A stretch of 64,000 nucleotides of DNA from Mycobacterium ostraviense (GCF_002705925.1 NZ_NKRE01000001.1:2440770-2504769); one strand, 5' to 3'; counted from the stretch's first letter, positions 22,160-31,554 are shown. Numbers and translations: made by a program. Notes: generated by a model not told the origin, from the letters alone.

Positions 22160-23641
22160 TCAACGCCGTGCGGCGAATCCGGCCACCATCGCCTCCGCAC
22201 TGCGCACCGCCGCGCGACAGGCCCTGGTGGTGAATGGATCGTTGAGCGGATGTTCGGCTCGGCGGCGCCAGCGCTGCACCGCGGCGAGCGCGGCACGTGG
22301 ACCGTCATGGTAATTCTGCGGACTCAGGCCCAGCCGGGCTGCGGGACTGGTCCCCGAGCCACCGATGATGCGGCGCAGCGACGAGAGTTCATCTTCGTTC
22401 AACGTCGTTGTCCGCGAAGGCAACAGGCTCAGCACTCGGAGTTCCTCGAAGGCGTGGGTGTCGGCCAGCAGCGGGTCGATGTCGGCGATCACGTACGGCG
22501 TCGCCATGACCGGGTGCAGCTGCACGAACCGGCGCAACGACACCAGCGCGGTATGCGCCTTGAGCATGTCGGCGCGTTGCGCGAACTGCTGGTCGATCAC
22601 TTTGCGGAGCTCCACCAGCCCGCTGCGCTCCAGCAATTCGGCCGCCAGTCCTGAGGAATCGGTGATACCGGCCGCCAGCAGGGCAATCGAAATGCGGATG
22701 CCGAACATGCCGAACCGCTCGAGCAACTGCGCGCGCGTGCCCGCATCCACCGGTAACGGACTGTCCGGCCGGACGAAACGATCCACGCTCAACAGGGCTT
22801 TGTTGAGTTCGGCGCTGTCGGCTCCGGCCAGCTTCTTCAACGCGGAAAATTCGGCCTGGCGCAACGTGCGCGCGGTCAGTGCAAGCAGCCCGGATACCGG
22901 CACCACCGCCTGACAGACGCCCGTCCGACTCAGCTCATCGGTGAACCGCGTGGCCACATCCTTGGCCGAGACCATGGCATCGATGCGCCCCGCACCTATT
23001 TCGTCGGCCCGCGACGCCACACCGATGATGCCCAGCGCTCCCGCCGCGCCACCGACGAGCCCGCCGATCTGCTTGAGCAGGGCGATGTCTGCGGCGTTGA
23101 GAGTGCGTAACAGGAACACCACCGCGTCCACCCGCGGCACCCCGTCGGCGGGTACCAAGAGCCGCACGGTGCGCTCGGAGGTTTCGCGCGCCAGCGACGA
23201 CGTTCCGGGGGTGTCGATGATGGTAGCGCCTACCAGTTCTTGGGCTGGCCACTCGACGTCGAGGTCGACGATGTCGGCCGGATCGAGCCGGCTCAAGTCG
23301 AAACTCAGACCACCCCGATGCGTGATCGGCACATTCGTGCGCCGTCCGCCGCGGTGATTGGCGGTGACCCTTGGAGCCGGACCGTGCCGGAACCAGGTCA
23401 CGATCCGGGTTGCCTCGGTGGCATCGGTCGGGGCGATGTCGTCGCCGACGAGTGCGTTGACCAGAGTGGATTTGCCCGCCTTGAGCGTGCCGGCCAGGGC
23501 GATGCGGATCGGTTCGCCCAGCCGCGACCTGATGCGCTCGAGCTCGTGAAAGACGTCTGCCCGCTGCCGGTAGGCCGGCTCACCCCGGTAGGCCTCGATG
23601 GTTCCGCCCAGAATCGCGCGGACCCGATCGGTTGTGCTCAC
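22160..23641 (-). CDS. iniC: Isoniazid-inducible dynamin-like GTPase IniC
   Basis: A 493-residue dynamin-like GTPase. The G1 P-loop is AGTLKAGKST (about residues 50-59), G3 is DTPGTSS and G4 is SRADE, followed by a long helical region. It is the third gene of iniB-iniA-iniC, which is induced by cell-wall inhibitors such as isoniazid and ethambutol in M. tuberculosis. IniA and IniC are thought to act together on the membrane. It follows iniA by 16 bases. The C-terminal end converges with the Hsp70-like gene. Confidence 0.95.
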   Translation of the reverse strand: MSTTDRVRAILGGTIEAYRGEPAYRQRADVFHELERIRSRLGEPIRIALAGTLKAGKSTLVNALVGDDIAPTDATEATRIVTWFRHGPAPRVTANHRGGRRTNVPITHRGGLSFDLSRLDPADIVDLDVEWPAQELVGATIIDTPGTSSLARETSERTVRLLVPADGVPRVDAVVFLLRTLNAADIALLKQIGGLVGGAAGALGIIGVASRADEIGAGRIDAMVSAKDVATRFTDELSRTGVCQAVVPVSGLLALTARTLRQAEFSALKKLAGADSAELNKALLSVDRFVRPDSPLPVDAGTRAQLLERFGMFGIRISIALLAAGITDSSGLAAELLERSGLVELRKVIDQQFAQRADMLKAHTALVSLRRFVQLHPVMATPYVIADIDPLLADTHAFEELRVLSLLPSRTTTLNEDELSSLRRIIGGSGTSPAARLGLSPQNYHDGPRAALAAVQRWRRRAEHPLNDPFTTRACRAAVRSAEAMVAGFAARR

Positions 23642-23657
23642 TCTCGTCCCAGCGGCG

Positions 23658-25481
23658 TCAGCATGGCTTCAACTTGCGCAGGTTGTCGGTCACCTGGTTC
23701 AGGATGTCGAGCTGTCGTTCGAGTTCGCGAATCCTGTTGTCGCGCTGGGCTTCTTCCAGATGTGCCGCGGTGACGGTGGCTTGCAGCGATTCGTTCAACG
23801 ATCGGGTGAGCTCGTTGGCGATCTCGCGGTAGTGGTCGCGTAACGTGCGCTGGATCATCTTGAGCCGGTCGCGCGACTCCTTGCCGACCACGAACGAGAC
23901 GTCGTCGACGAAGCGGCGCACATTAGTCTTGGCCTCGGCGCGGGCCCGCAACAGCCGGTTCTCCTTGTCCTCCTTGTATGCCATGCGGCCGAGTATCAGC
24001 CCGGCCCCCACCGACACGGGATTGAACAGACCGAGACCGGCCACCGAGGACAACATCCCGATCATCACCACGCCGCCGTAGGAACCCCGCAGGCCGGAGA
24101 CCATTTTCTGAGCCTTGCCGGCTGGCTTGGATTCCAGCCGGGCCAGCGCCTTGAGCTCGCCGAAATCGGCGCCCATGGCGCGCTTGCTCAGCTCCGGGGA
24201 CATCACCGAATCCAGCCCCGCGTCGGCGAACGAGCGGGCGACGTCGTCAGCCAGTACTTCGGCGCGCTGATATGCCCAGACGAAGTTGTCCCCGACGGCG
24301 GTGGCGATCGCGTTTTCCACGTCGGCGCCGATCTCGGCCCAGTGCAGCGTCGGATCACACGAATCGATTTGTCGCTCAGCATCTTCGGTGACCGCCCGGA
24401 AGCGCGCCCGCAAATCGTGGTCCACGTCGGTGCTCAGGTCGGTGAAACCGTCGTTGAGCACCTGCTGCCACAACGCGGTCTGCTGCAGCGCATCCTGGGC
24501 TTCGCGCTTGCGCCGCTCCAAGTCGGAAGCCAGCCGGTCCCGCACCGCCGGGTCGTTGATGACCGACAATTCCGAACCGACAGATATCGCTAATTGCTCT
24601 ACCGCCGAATGTATTTCACGTAGAACTTCGTCGCGGACCCGGTCGGTCTCACGAGACAGCACCTTCTCGCTGAGGAACTTCACGATCGCCGGGAAGTTGG
24701 ATTCTTCGTTGAGTTCCTTGTCGTTCAGCGTGACGGCGTGGCTGCGCAACAATGACGAAACTCCGATGATCGGCATGGGCACACGGGCGCGCTGCAAGTG
24801 CGCGGCATTGGTGTTGACGATCTCGCGCCAATGCGGGTACAGGTCGGTTTTGGTGGCCACCACCGCCCCGACCGGACAGACCTGGTGGGCCTTGCGGAGA
24901 AACCACATCTCCGGTTCGGTGAATTCCTGACTGGCATCGCTGACCATCAGCAGGGCGTCGGCGTCGGGCAGCAGACCCAGTGTTGCCGACAGATGCGGCT
25001 GCCCGTGGCCGCCTACACCGGGGGTGTCAATGAACGTCAGCCCGCCCTGAAGCAGCGGACTCGGCGCGCCGATCTCCACTCGAAGTACGGCGCGGCCGTG
25101 GGCCTGCGGGGCCCGACGCAGGTCAGTGGTGATGTCGTCGACCGGGATGTCAACAGCCGTCGTCTCACCATTGGGCCCCGCCGCAAGGATGATCCGGGCC
25201 CACGGCTGGGCGCTGTAGCTGACGACGGTGATCACGACGGTGGCCTCGTCGTCCCCCACCCGCGCGACCGGCAGATTGAGCAACGCATTGAGCAGTTGGC
25301 TCTTCCCCTGTTTGAGCTGGCCGGCGATCACCACCCGGATCTGCGGGTCGGTGATCCGCGCGCGGGCGCGCCTCAACCGTCGCACCAAATCACCGCGTTC
25401 GTTGAGTTCTGCGATCGCGATGGTGTGATCGATCAGCTCGACGATCACACCGACCCGACGCGGGTCATCGGGTTGAGTCAC
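23658..25481 (-). CDS. iniA: Isoniazid-inducible dynamin-like GTPase IniA
   Basis: About 607 residues. P-loop VVIAGQLKQGKSQ (G1), DTPGVGG (G3) and TKTDLY (G4) define a bacterial dynamin-like GTPase. A hydrophobic segment (GGVVMIGMLSSVAGLGLFNP) is the membrane-interaction loop, and a C-terminal coiled coil follows. M. smegmatis IniA has been shown structurally to be dynamin-like and to remodel membranes. The frame extends upstream to GTG at 25544, the start used for the M. tuberculosis gene. That codon, however, sits in a perfect 13-bp hairpin, whereas GTG at 25481 (MTQPDDPRR) follows GTGGGG, so I prefer 25481. Confidence 0.94.
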   Translation of the reverse strand: MTQPDDPRRVGVIVELIDHTIAIAELNERGDLVRRLRRARARITDPQIRVVIAGQLKQGKSQLLNALLNLPVARVGDDEATVVITVVSYSAQPWARIILAAGPNGETTAVDIPVDDITTDLRRAPQAHGRAVLRVEIGAPSPLLQGGLTFIDTPGVGGHGQPHLSATLGLLPDADALLMVSDASQEFTEPEMWFLRKAHQVCPVGAVVATKTDLYPHWREIVNTNAAHLQRARVPMPIIGVSSLLRSHAVTLNDKELNEESNFPAIVKFLSEKVLSRETDRVRDEVLREIHSAVEQLAISVGSELSVINDPAVRDRLASDLERRKREAQDALQQTALWQQVLNDGFTDLSTDVDHDLRARFRAVTEDAERQIDSCDPTLHWAEIGADVENAIATAVGDNFVWAYQRAEVLADDVARSFADAGLDSVMSPELSKRAMGADFGELKALARLESKPAGKAQKMVSGLRGSYGGVVMIGMLSSVAGLGLFNPVSVGAGLILGRMAYKEDKENRLLRARAEAKTNVRRFVDDVSFVVGKESRDRLKMIQRTLRDHYREIANELTRSLNESLQATVTAAHLEEAQRDNRIRELERQLDILNQVTDNLRKLKPC

Positions 25482-25529
25482 CGCACTGCCCCACTTTCTC
25501 GATCGCCTGCAATTACGGTAGGCGCACGA

Positions 25530-25560
25530 ACCGGCGGGGACCACGAAGGTCCCCGCCGGT
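25530..25560 (-). promoter_or_regulatory. Perfect 13-bp hairpin between iniB and iniA
   Basis: Bases 25530-25542 are exactly complementary to 25548-25560 with a 5-base loop (TTCGT on the transcript strand). The very stable GC stem has no T-run. It lies 24 bases after the iniB stop and could act as a partial terminator or an mRNA-stability element giving unequal iniB and iniA levels. It overlaps the alternative upstream iniA start. Confidence 0.85.
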
Positions 25561-25583
25561 TTGGCCGCGCCGGTTCCGGCGAA

Positions 25584-27950
25584 TCAGAACCCGTGCGGGC
25601 CGGCCGGGCCGGGCGACGGCGGCTCGGTGTGCACTGGCGGCGTGTGCGGCACCGGCGGCTCATTACCGAACACTGAGGCGCTCGGCGGCGCATACTGGGC
25701 GGGCGGTTCCACCGACACCTGCTCTTGCGGTGTCAACACCGGTGTGTGCTCAACCGGAGGAGTCGGCCCCGGTGCCGGCGTCGGAATCGGGGCATATGGA
25801 GCCGGTGCGTTGATCACGGGGGCATTCATGCCACCGAGTCCGACAGGGCCCGGGCTGTGGACGACGGGACCACCGCCCGACGGAGGAGTCACCTGGCCAT
25901 CAGCCCCGGCGCCCGCACCGCCCTGGATGACGGGGCCGTGGACCGCCGGGATGGCCGGTCCGGGCTCGGCCGGCGTGGTGCCAGCGCCGACACCACCGCC
26001 GAGTGCGGCACCTTCGTGGCCGAGGATGTCGCCGTGCGCCCCGCCGGCCGCGGTTCCGCCGACCCCGGCTTGACCACCGAGGCTGGTATCGCCGCCGACG
26101 CCGGCAGCGGTGCCGCCGAGCCCGGCAGCGGTGGCGCCGCCCGCCCCGGTCGCCGTGCCACCGAGCCCCGCAGCTGTGCCGCCGCCCGCGCCCGTCGCCG
26201 CGCCACCGAGCCCCGCAGCTGTGCCGCCGCCCGCGCCCGTCGCCGCGCCACCGAGCCCCGCAGCTGTGCCGCCGCCCGCGCCGATATAGGTGCTTTCACC
26301 GCTCACGATGTCGCTGCGGCCGACCGCTCCAATACCCAGGCCGGCACCGCTGGTAACACCCGTTTGACCGCCCACGCCGACGCCACCCAGCGGACCTGAA
26401 ATATGCGGGGTAGCCGCGCCGTTCAGGGCAGCGCCTTCGCTGGCGATCAACCCAGCCTGGCCGCTCGCGCCCAGCGATGCGTTGCCGCCAATACCGGTTA
26501 GGCCGCTGACGTTGGTTACGCCGGCGAGCCCACCACCCGCTGAGGCCGCTGCCCCACCGCTCAACGCTGCCTGTCCGCCGAGGCCGAGACCGGCCTGGCT
26601 TGCGATACCTGCCGAACTGGCGATACCCGCCTGACTGGCGACCGCGGCCTGGCCAGCGATACCCGCCTGACTGGCGACCGCGGCCTGGCCAGCGATACCC
26701 GCCTGACTGGCGACCGCGGCCTGGCCAGCGATACCCGCCTGACTGGCGACCGCGGCCTGGCCAGCGATACCCGCCTGACTGGCGACCGCGGCCTGGCCAG
26801 CGATACCCGCCTGACTGGCGACCGCGGCCTGGCCAGCGATACCGCCACCGGCACCTACAGCCGCCTGGCCTCCAATACCCGCCGCTCCGCCAACAGCGCC
26901 ACCGGCCTGGCCCCCAATGCCACCTTGGGCGCCCACACCGACCTTGCCTACAAGGCCGCCACTGGCCTGACCACCAACAGCGATGTGGCCATTGCCACCG
27001 GCACCAACGGCGGCGCCAGCCTGACCCCCAACACCGGCACCGATCACGCCACCAGCCTGACCACCAACACCAGCACCAATCACGCCACCGGCCTGACTAC
27101 CGAGGCCAAACCCTGCACCACCACCGATGGCGCCACCAGCCTCACCGCCGATGCCGCCGCCAAGGCCCCACCCCAGTCCGGCACCAGCCTGAGCACCAGC
27201 GGCGGCCTGGCCTCCAAGACCAAAGCCCACACCGGTCTGCAGTCCCAGACCCGTCTGAGCACCCAGACCTAGGCCGGCTCCAACTTGAGCTCCAATTCCG
27301 GCCTGAAAACCGGCAGAAAAACCTAGACCAGCCTGGGCGCCCAAGCCCGTCTGCGCGCCAAGCCCAAGGCCTAACCCAGCACCAACCTGTGCACCGATCG
27401 CGCCCTGGACTCCAGCACCGAAGCCCAGACCCGCCTCACTGCCAAAGCCTCCGGTCGGGGCGGCAAACACGACACCGGGAACGAATCCGCTCGCACCCGT
27501 CTGCCAACCCAGCCCGCTCTGGCTCCAGGCCCCGGCACCCAAACCACTGGTCAGCCCAGCGGCCAAACCGGCGCCCACGTCGGTCGCGATGACGCTCGCT
27601 GCGGAGGCGCGCAGCTCGCCCGCGAACAGGCCCTCACCGCCGGCGGTGGCGCCGGCGGTGCTCATGACGGCTCCGGCATCCTGGGCAACAACAGCGGACG
27701 ACATATCCCCCCCATCAGCCGCCAGCGCAAGGCCGTGCTGATCGGCCACCGCCTGCTGTAAACCACCGATCGGGTCGCCGGCACCAAGATCAAGGAAAGG
27801 CAGCGCGCTGGCCGCGGCCGCCGAGAACTCCGCGGGCGACACATTGATCAAACCGGCGTTGGTCATGGCCTGCCCGGGAGCGGCGACGAACGACCTTGCC
27901 GCGTCTTCACTGCGGAACAGGCTCAGGATGTAGTCGACCAGCGAGGTCAT
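25584..27950 (-). CDS. iniB: Isoniazid-inducible repeat protein IniB (expanded)
   Basis: 788 residues from ATG 27950, which follows GAAGGGA at good spacing; a second ATG two codons upstream is too close. The conserved N-terminal domain (SLVDYILSLFRSEDAARSF) is followed by a very long Gly/Ala-rich domain and a Pro-rich C-terminus (HTPPVHTEPPSPGPAGP). M. tuberculosis IniB is 479 residues, so this is about 300 residues longer. The extra length comes largely from perfect tandem repeats: a 12-residue unit AGIAGQAAVASQ six times and a 15-residue unit three times. Its role in the envelope stress response is not established. First gene of iniBAC. Confidence 0.94.
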   Translation of the reverse strand: MTSLVDYILSLFRSEDAARSFVAAPGQAMTNAGLINVSPAEFSAAAASALPFLDLGAGDPIGGLQQAVADQHGLALAADGGDMSSAVVAQDAGAVMSTAGATAGGEGLFAGELRASAASVIATDVGAGLAAGLTSGLGAGAWSQSGLGWQTGASGFVPGVVFAAPTGGFGSEAGLGFGAGVQGAIGAQVGAGLGLGLGAQTGLGAQAGLGFSAGFQAGIGAQVGAGLGLGAQTGLGLQTGVGFGLGGQAAAGAQAGAGLGWGLGGGIGGEAGGAIGGGAGFGLGSQAGGVIGAGVGGQAGGVIGAGVGGQAGAAVGAGGNGHIAVGGQASGGLVGKVGVGAQGGIGGQAGGAVGGAAGIGGQAAVGAGGGIAGQAAVASQAGIAGQAAVASQAGIAGQAAVASQAGIAGQAAVASQAGIAGQAAVASQAGIAGQAAVASQAGIASSAGIASQAGLGLGGQAALSGGAAASAGGGLAGVTNVSGLTGIGGNASLGASGQAGLIASEGAALNGAATPHISGPLGGVGVGGQTGVTSGAGLGIGAVGRSDIVSGESTYIGAGGGTAAGLGGAATGAGGGTAAGLGGAATGAGGGTAAGLGGTATGAGGATAAGLGGTAAGVGGDTSLGGQAGVGGTAAGGAHGDILGHEGAALGGGVGAGTTPAEPGPAIPAVHGPVIQGGAGAGADGQVTPPSGGGPVVHSPGPVGLGGMNAPVINAPAPYAPIPTPAPGPTPPVEHTPVLTPQEQVSVEPPAQYAPPSASVFGNEPPVPHTPPVHTEPPSPGPAGPHGF
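26161..26283 (-). repeat. 45-bp tandem repeats in iniB
   Basis: Two full copies (26161-26205, 26206-26250) and a partial third (26251-26283) of an in-frame 45-bp unit, with a diverged copy just upstream (26116-26160). It encodes repeats of the AGLGGAATGAGGGTA type. Confidence 0.9.
26621..26836 (-). repeat. Six perfect 36-bp tandem repeats in iniB (VNTR)
   Basis: Six identical 36-bp units begin at 26621, 26657, 26693, 26729, 26765 and 26801. Each encodes AGIAGQAAVASQ. Exact identity and in-frame length suggest recent slippage expansion and strain-to-strain copy-number variation. Confidence 0.97.
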
Positions 27951-28094
27951 GTTCATGTCCCTTCAATTCAATGTGTGGAGTTGTTCGCCGAGAAGGCCGG
28001 CGCTCTGCCATCAACGCTATGGAGTCAGCATCCCGCCGAAATCGGGGTCAGATCCCCCGGTCAGTCAGGTACCCATCGGGATCGGCCAGGCCAC

Positions 28095-28130
28095 CCCATT
28101 AGGGGGTTAGGGGAAATCGACGCGCCCCTA
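28095..28130. promoter_or_regulatory. Candidate IniR box upstream of iniB
   Basis: CCCATTAGGGGGT (28095-28107) runs into a second TTAGGGGAAA box (28107-28116), and an inverted CCCCTA follows at 28125-28130. The same 13-mer occurs exactly once more among the places I looked, upstream of the Rv0340-like gene and iniR. The site lies about 145 bases upstream of the iniB start. G-rich direct repeats resemble boxes bound by MalT-type STAND regulators, the class to which IniR belongs; assignment to IniR is inference. Confidence 0.55.
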
Positions 28131-28221
28131 CGCGACACCGAAAACAGCCCCTATCAACCGCATTTCTGGACGTCAACAGCCACCGGTCAAGCCTTCACCG
28201 GGCGATCGATCAGGTCAGTAA

Positions 28222-28770
28222 CTAATGAATTTCACCGTGGATACCGAACCCGCGGTGGTCGGGGTCGACGGTGTGCGGGTGAATGATCGGGTGGTCCCAG
28301 ATCGCCGGGTCGTCCGCCGGGAAGCCACCATGGTCGAACCTCGAATCGGGCACGTCAGCGCCGGTGAGCAGCACCGACGGCTCATGCGGTTCGATCCCGA
28401 CCGGATGAGGATCGGTGGGCATTTCGCCGGACCCCGGCAAGACCGGCTCGTTGATCACATGGCTTGCCGAGCTGTGCTGTTGGAAAGCCGGCGCCGTGGT
28501 GTGCGGTGAGAACGCATCGAGAGCAGCCGCCGCCGCGCCGCTTGCCCAGACGTTGCCATGGTCAGCGATTTGCGTCCCGGCAGCAGCTCCAGCCGAACCG
28601 GCCATTGACAGCGAATCCGACACTACTGGGATCAGATTCTTGACGTCGGCGCTGGTCACATTCGCAAGGTGAGCATCAGCGATCGCCTGAGCCGGGTTGG
28701 CCGCATAACGCGCGGCTACCTCCGGATCGCGTACCAGCGAGATGACGAAGTCGAGCAACGAGTTTGCCAT
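28222..28770 (-). CDS. Rv0340-like protein, IniB N-terminal-domain paralogue
   Basis: 182 residues from ATG 28770, which follows GGAGG; the frame extends six codons further. The N-terminus SLLDFVISLVRDPEVAARYA parallels IniB SLVDYILSLFRSEDAARSFV, so both share a small helical domain. The C-terminal half is His/Pro/Asp-rich (HPIIHPHTVDPDHRGFG). It lies upstream of iniB in the same orientation, as Rv0340 does in M. tuberculosis, and is divergent from iniR. Probably part of the ini regulon; biochemical function unknown. Confidence 0.82.
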   Translation of the reverse strand: MANSLLDFVISLVRDPEVAARYAANPAQAIADAHLANVTSADVKNLIPVVSDSLSMAGSAGAAAGTQIADHGNVWASGAAAAALDAFSPHTTAPAFQQHSSASHVINEPVLPGSGEMPTDPHPVGIEPHEPSVLLTGADVPDSRFDHGGFPADDPAIWDHPIIHPHTVDPDHRGFGIHGEIH

Positions 28771-28873
28771 CGCGCCTCCACTTCGCACATCTCTCGTGCT
28801 GGTCTCGCGTTAGCACGATGCTATCGGTTGACTGCGCCGCTGTGTTCGGTGTGAAACCCGCGGACCCCGCGAT

Positions 28874-28920
28874 CCCATTAGGGGGTGTCACATTAGGGGA
28901 ATACCGGGGTTATGGGGAAT
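28874..28920. promoter_or_regulatory. Candidate IniR boxes in the iniR / Rv0340-like divergent promoter
   Basis: CCCATTAGGGGGT at 28874-28886 is identical to the iniB-upstream 13-mer. ATTAGGGGA (28892-28900) and TATGGGGAAT (28911-28920) follow as spaced direct repeats. They lie 104-150 bases upstream of the Rv0340-like start and 67-113 bases upstream of iniR, so autoregulation of iniR is possible. Confidence 0.55.
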
Positions 28921-28986
28921 GACGGGCTATGGTGAAACGGCTGCCGACAAACCAGTGAAAACCAGTGGACTGCGAAGAAGCCGAGG

Positions 28987-31443
28987 ATGCGAAATGAGCC
29001 ACCGGCCGGACTCGCGCAATACGGCGACGCATCCGTGATCCCTTCGCCCGCCGATGTCCCGCCCGCCGCACGCGGTGTCGTCGATGACTTGGCCAATGCC
29101 GCCAAGACCCCCGTCAAAGCCCTTGTCTGTGGTGGCATCGGAACCGGCAAGACATCCCTGCTGGCCGCGGGCCGCGAGGCGCTGCGCCGCGCCGGGTTGA
29201 CGATCCTGACCCGCCCTCCACGGGACGGTGATCCGTCCGACGCGGTGTTCGTCGTCGACGACGCCCACCTACTGACCGACGCCGAACTCGTTCGGCTGAC
29301 CGAGCGGGCCTCCGAACCTCATGCCACGGTCGTGGTAGCCGCCGAAGATCACCAGCAGGACCCGGCGCTACGTGCCCTGACGATGGCCATCGAACGGCAG
29401 CGGCCTCGAGTATCACTGGGTCCGCGGCCGGTCGCCGAGCACCTGCGTGATTGCACGGCTGGGTTGCCGTTCCTGATCCATGCGGTGTCCGACGGGGCGC
29501 ATCCGCCGGCACAGGCCGCCAAGTTCGCGCTCGTCAAGCGGTTGCGCCGACTCGACGAACCGACACTGGAGGCGATGCTGCTCATGTCGCTGAGTCCAGG
29601 GTTAGGGGTCACCGATGTGGCTGCAGCGCTTGGGGTTTCGACAGCAGACGCCCGCCGGCTAGTCGATCGTGCGTACGGCAGCGGACTCGTCGTACCCGCC
29701 CATCCCCCGGCCTTCCTGCAGGCTGTGCATGACGCCATCGCCCTGATTATCGGCAACGCGCGCCACCATCAGATCGAAACATCACTGCTGCGTAAGCAAT
29801 TCGACATTTCGCCGATATCGCAGGATCTCGCGTTGCAACTAGCCGAACATGGGTTACATGACGACCGGCTGGCAGCCGTCCTCAGCCGATATGCCGTGGC
29901 CGACGGCGACTCGGCCCGCAGCGCACGGCTGTACCGGGCGGCGGTCAATGCGGGTGCCGCCGGACTGACCTCCCGGCTGGCCGATGCGCTTGCCCTCACC
30001 GCCGATTGCACAGCAGCGGCAGCACTGGCCGACGAGCTGCTCAGCTCGCCCGATTCCGCCCAACGCGCCGCGGCGGTGCGGATTGCGGCCAGCGTCGCCA
30101 CCCATGACGGCAATACAGCTCAGGCCGCCGAATTGTTCGGCTGGCTGGGTCCACATCCGGACGCGGTGGTCGGTTCGGCCGCGGCGATCGTGCTTGCGGC
30201 CAGGGGTGATCTGACGGCTGCACGAGATACGTTGCGTATCAATGACTCCGGTCCACCGACGATGGCTGCGCGAGCTTCGCGCGGCCTCGCCGAGGGGCTA
30301 CTGCTGACGATGGATCAGCCCTATCCGGTCGCGATGGCAAAACTGGGCCAGGCCCTTGCGGCCCAACCATCGGTGACCGAAGCCATGCCGGACAGCCCGG
30401 CCGCGCTGGTTGCCTTGGCCGCAATACACGCCGGCGACCCGGTTCGCGCCCGCAGCGTGATCGGGCGGGCGGTGCGCGCCGGTGGCGACGCAGTGTTTCG
30501 GAGCCGGCACCTGCTGCTGTCCGCCTGGATCAAGATGCAAGACGGCCAGCTGCCGTCGGCCGCCGCGGATGTCGCCGCAGCCGGCACGGAGCTTCACCGA
30601 CGTGACGCGTTGTGGGCCGCGGCACTGCACATTGCGATCGCGCGCCGCAGCGGCGATACCGGTGTGCTGCACAAGCAGTGGTCCGCCGCCATGGATGTGC
30701 TCGCCGAATATTCGATCGACCTGTTCGCGCTGTTGCCTCTCGCCGAATTGTGGGTGGCCGCCACCCGAATACGCCAGGTGGACCAACTGGAATACCCCGT
30801 GAATGAGGCGTTCGCCCTTCTGGATTCGCTGGGCAGCCCGCCCTTGTGGGCCAATTCACTGCACTGGGCCGGCGTGCACGCCGGAATACTTGCCGGCTCA
30901 CCAGAGTCGGTCGCGCCGCACGGGCAGGCCCTGGCCGCGGCGGCGGCCCACAGCGGCCTCGCGCAGATCCTGTCCGGTGCCGGCCGGACCTGGCTACGAG
31001 TGCTGGCCGATCAGGTCGACGCCGACGAGGTAACCATGGCGGCACGGTCGCTGTCCCGCGTTGGTCTGACCTCGGACGCGACCAGGCTGGCCGGGCAGGC
31101 CGCCCTGCAAACCTCGGACCCCAAGGTTTCGGGTGCGATGCTGCAACTGGCCCGAGACCTGAAGCTGGGCACGGGTTCTGAGGAGGTCAACGACCTGGAG
31201 CCGGCTGCGGGCGCGTCGGCTGCACCACGCCAGCCAGCGACGGGCACTCCGCTGTCCGATCGGGAACGCGAAGTCGCCGAGTTGCTGCTGCTGGGGATGC
31301 CGTACCGCGACATCGGCAGCCGGTTGTTCATTTCGGCCAAGACTGTCGAACATCACGTCGCACGGATCCGCCGACGGCTCGGCGCCGAGTCCCGCTCGGA
31401 AATGTTGTCGATGCTGCGCGCAATGTTGAGCCCACCGGACTGA
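28987..31443 (+). CDS. iniR: IniR, STAND ATPase / LuxR-type transcriptional regulator
   Basis: 818 residues. An N-terminal NTPase has Walker A GGIGTGKTS (about residues 49-57) and Walker B VFVVDDAHLL. A long helical, TPR-like sensor region follows. The C-terminus is a LuxR/GerE helix-turn-helix (LSDREREVAELLLLGMPYRD, then ISAKTVEHHVARIRRRL, about residues 755-800). This MalT-like design fits the orthologue of Rv0339c. Published work on mycobacterial IniR describes it as the trehalose-responsive activator of iniBAC. It is divergent from the Rv0340-like gene and iniBAC. Confidence 0.93.
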   Translation: MRNEPPAGLAQYGDASVIPSPADVPPAARGVVDDLANAAKTPVKALVCGGIGTGKTSLLAAGREALRRAGLTILTRPPRDGDPSDAVFVVDDAHLLTDAELVRLTERASEPHATVVVAAEDHQQDPALRALTMAIERQRPRVSLGPRPVAEHLRDCTAGLPFLIHAVSDGAHPPAQAAKFALVKRLRRLDEPTLEAMLLMSLSPGLGVTDVAAALGVSTADARRLVDRAYGSGLVVPAHPPAFLQAVHDAIALIIGNARHHQIETSLLRKQFDISPISQDLALQLAEHGLHDDRLAAVLSRYAVADGDSARSARLYRAAVNAGAAGLTSRLADALALTADCTAAAALADELLSSPDSAQRAAAVRIAASVATHDGNTAQAAELFGWLGPHPDAVVGSAAAIVLAARGDLTAARDTLRINDSGPPTMAARASRGLAEGLLLTMDQPYPVAMAKLGQALAAQPSVTEAMPDSPAALVALAAIHAGDPVRARSVIGRAVRAGGDAVFRSRHLLLSAWIKMQDGQLPSAAADVAAAGTELHRRDALWAAALHIAIARRSGDTGVLHKQWSAAMDVLAEYSIDLFALLPLAELWVAATRIRQVDQLEYPVNEAFALLDSLGSPPLWANSLHWAGVHAGILAGSPESVAPHGQALAAAAAHSGLAQILSGAGRTWLRVLADQVDADEVTMAARSLSRVGLTSDATRLAGQAALQTSDPKVSGAMLQLARDLKLGTGSEEVNDLEPAAGASAAPRQPATGTPLSDREREVAELLLLGMPYRDIGSRLFISAKTVEHHVARIRRRLGAESRSEMLSMLRAMLSPPD

Positions 31444-31554
31444 GCCGCAGATAAGACGCAGCACCGACCGCGAAGTTAGGACAGCCTTTCTCGCATCGAA
31501 CACGGCAAAGATGACAGTATGGGCAGGTTGAGCAGGCAATAGAGCACGCCAGAG

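Noticed and set aside
26621..26836. CRISPR-like array
   Set aside because: The 36-bp repeats are contiguous with no spacers, stay in frame with iniB and encode a 12-residue unit.
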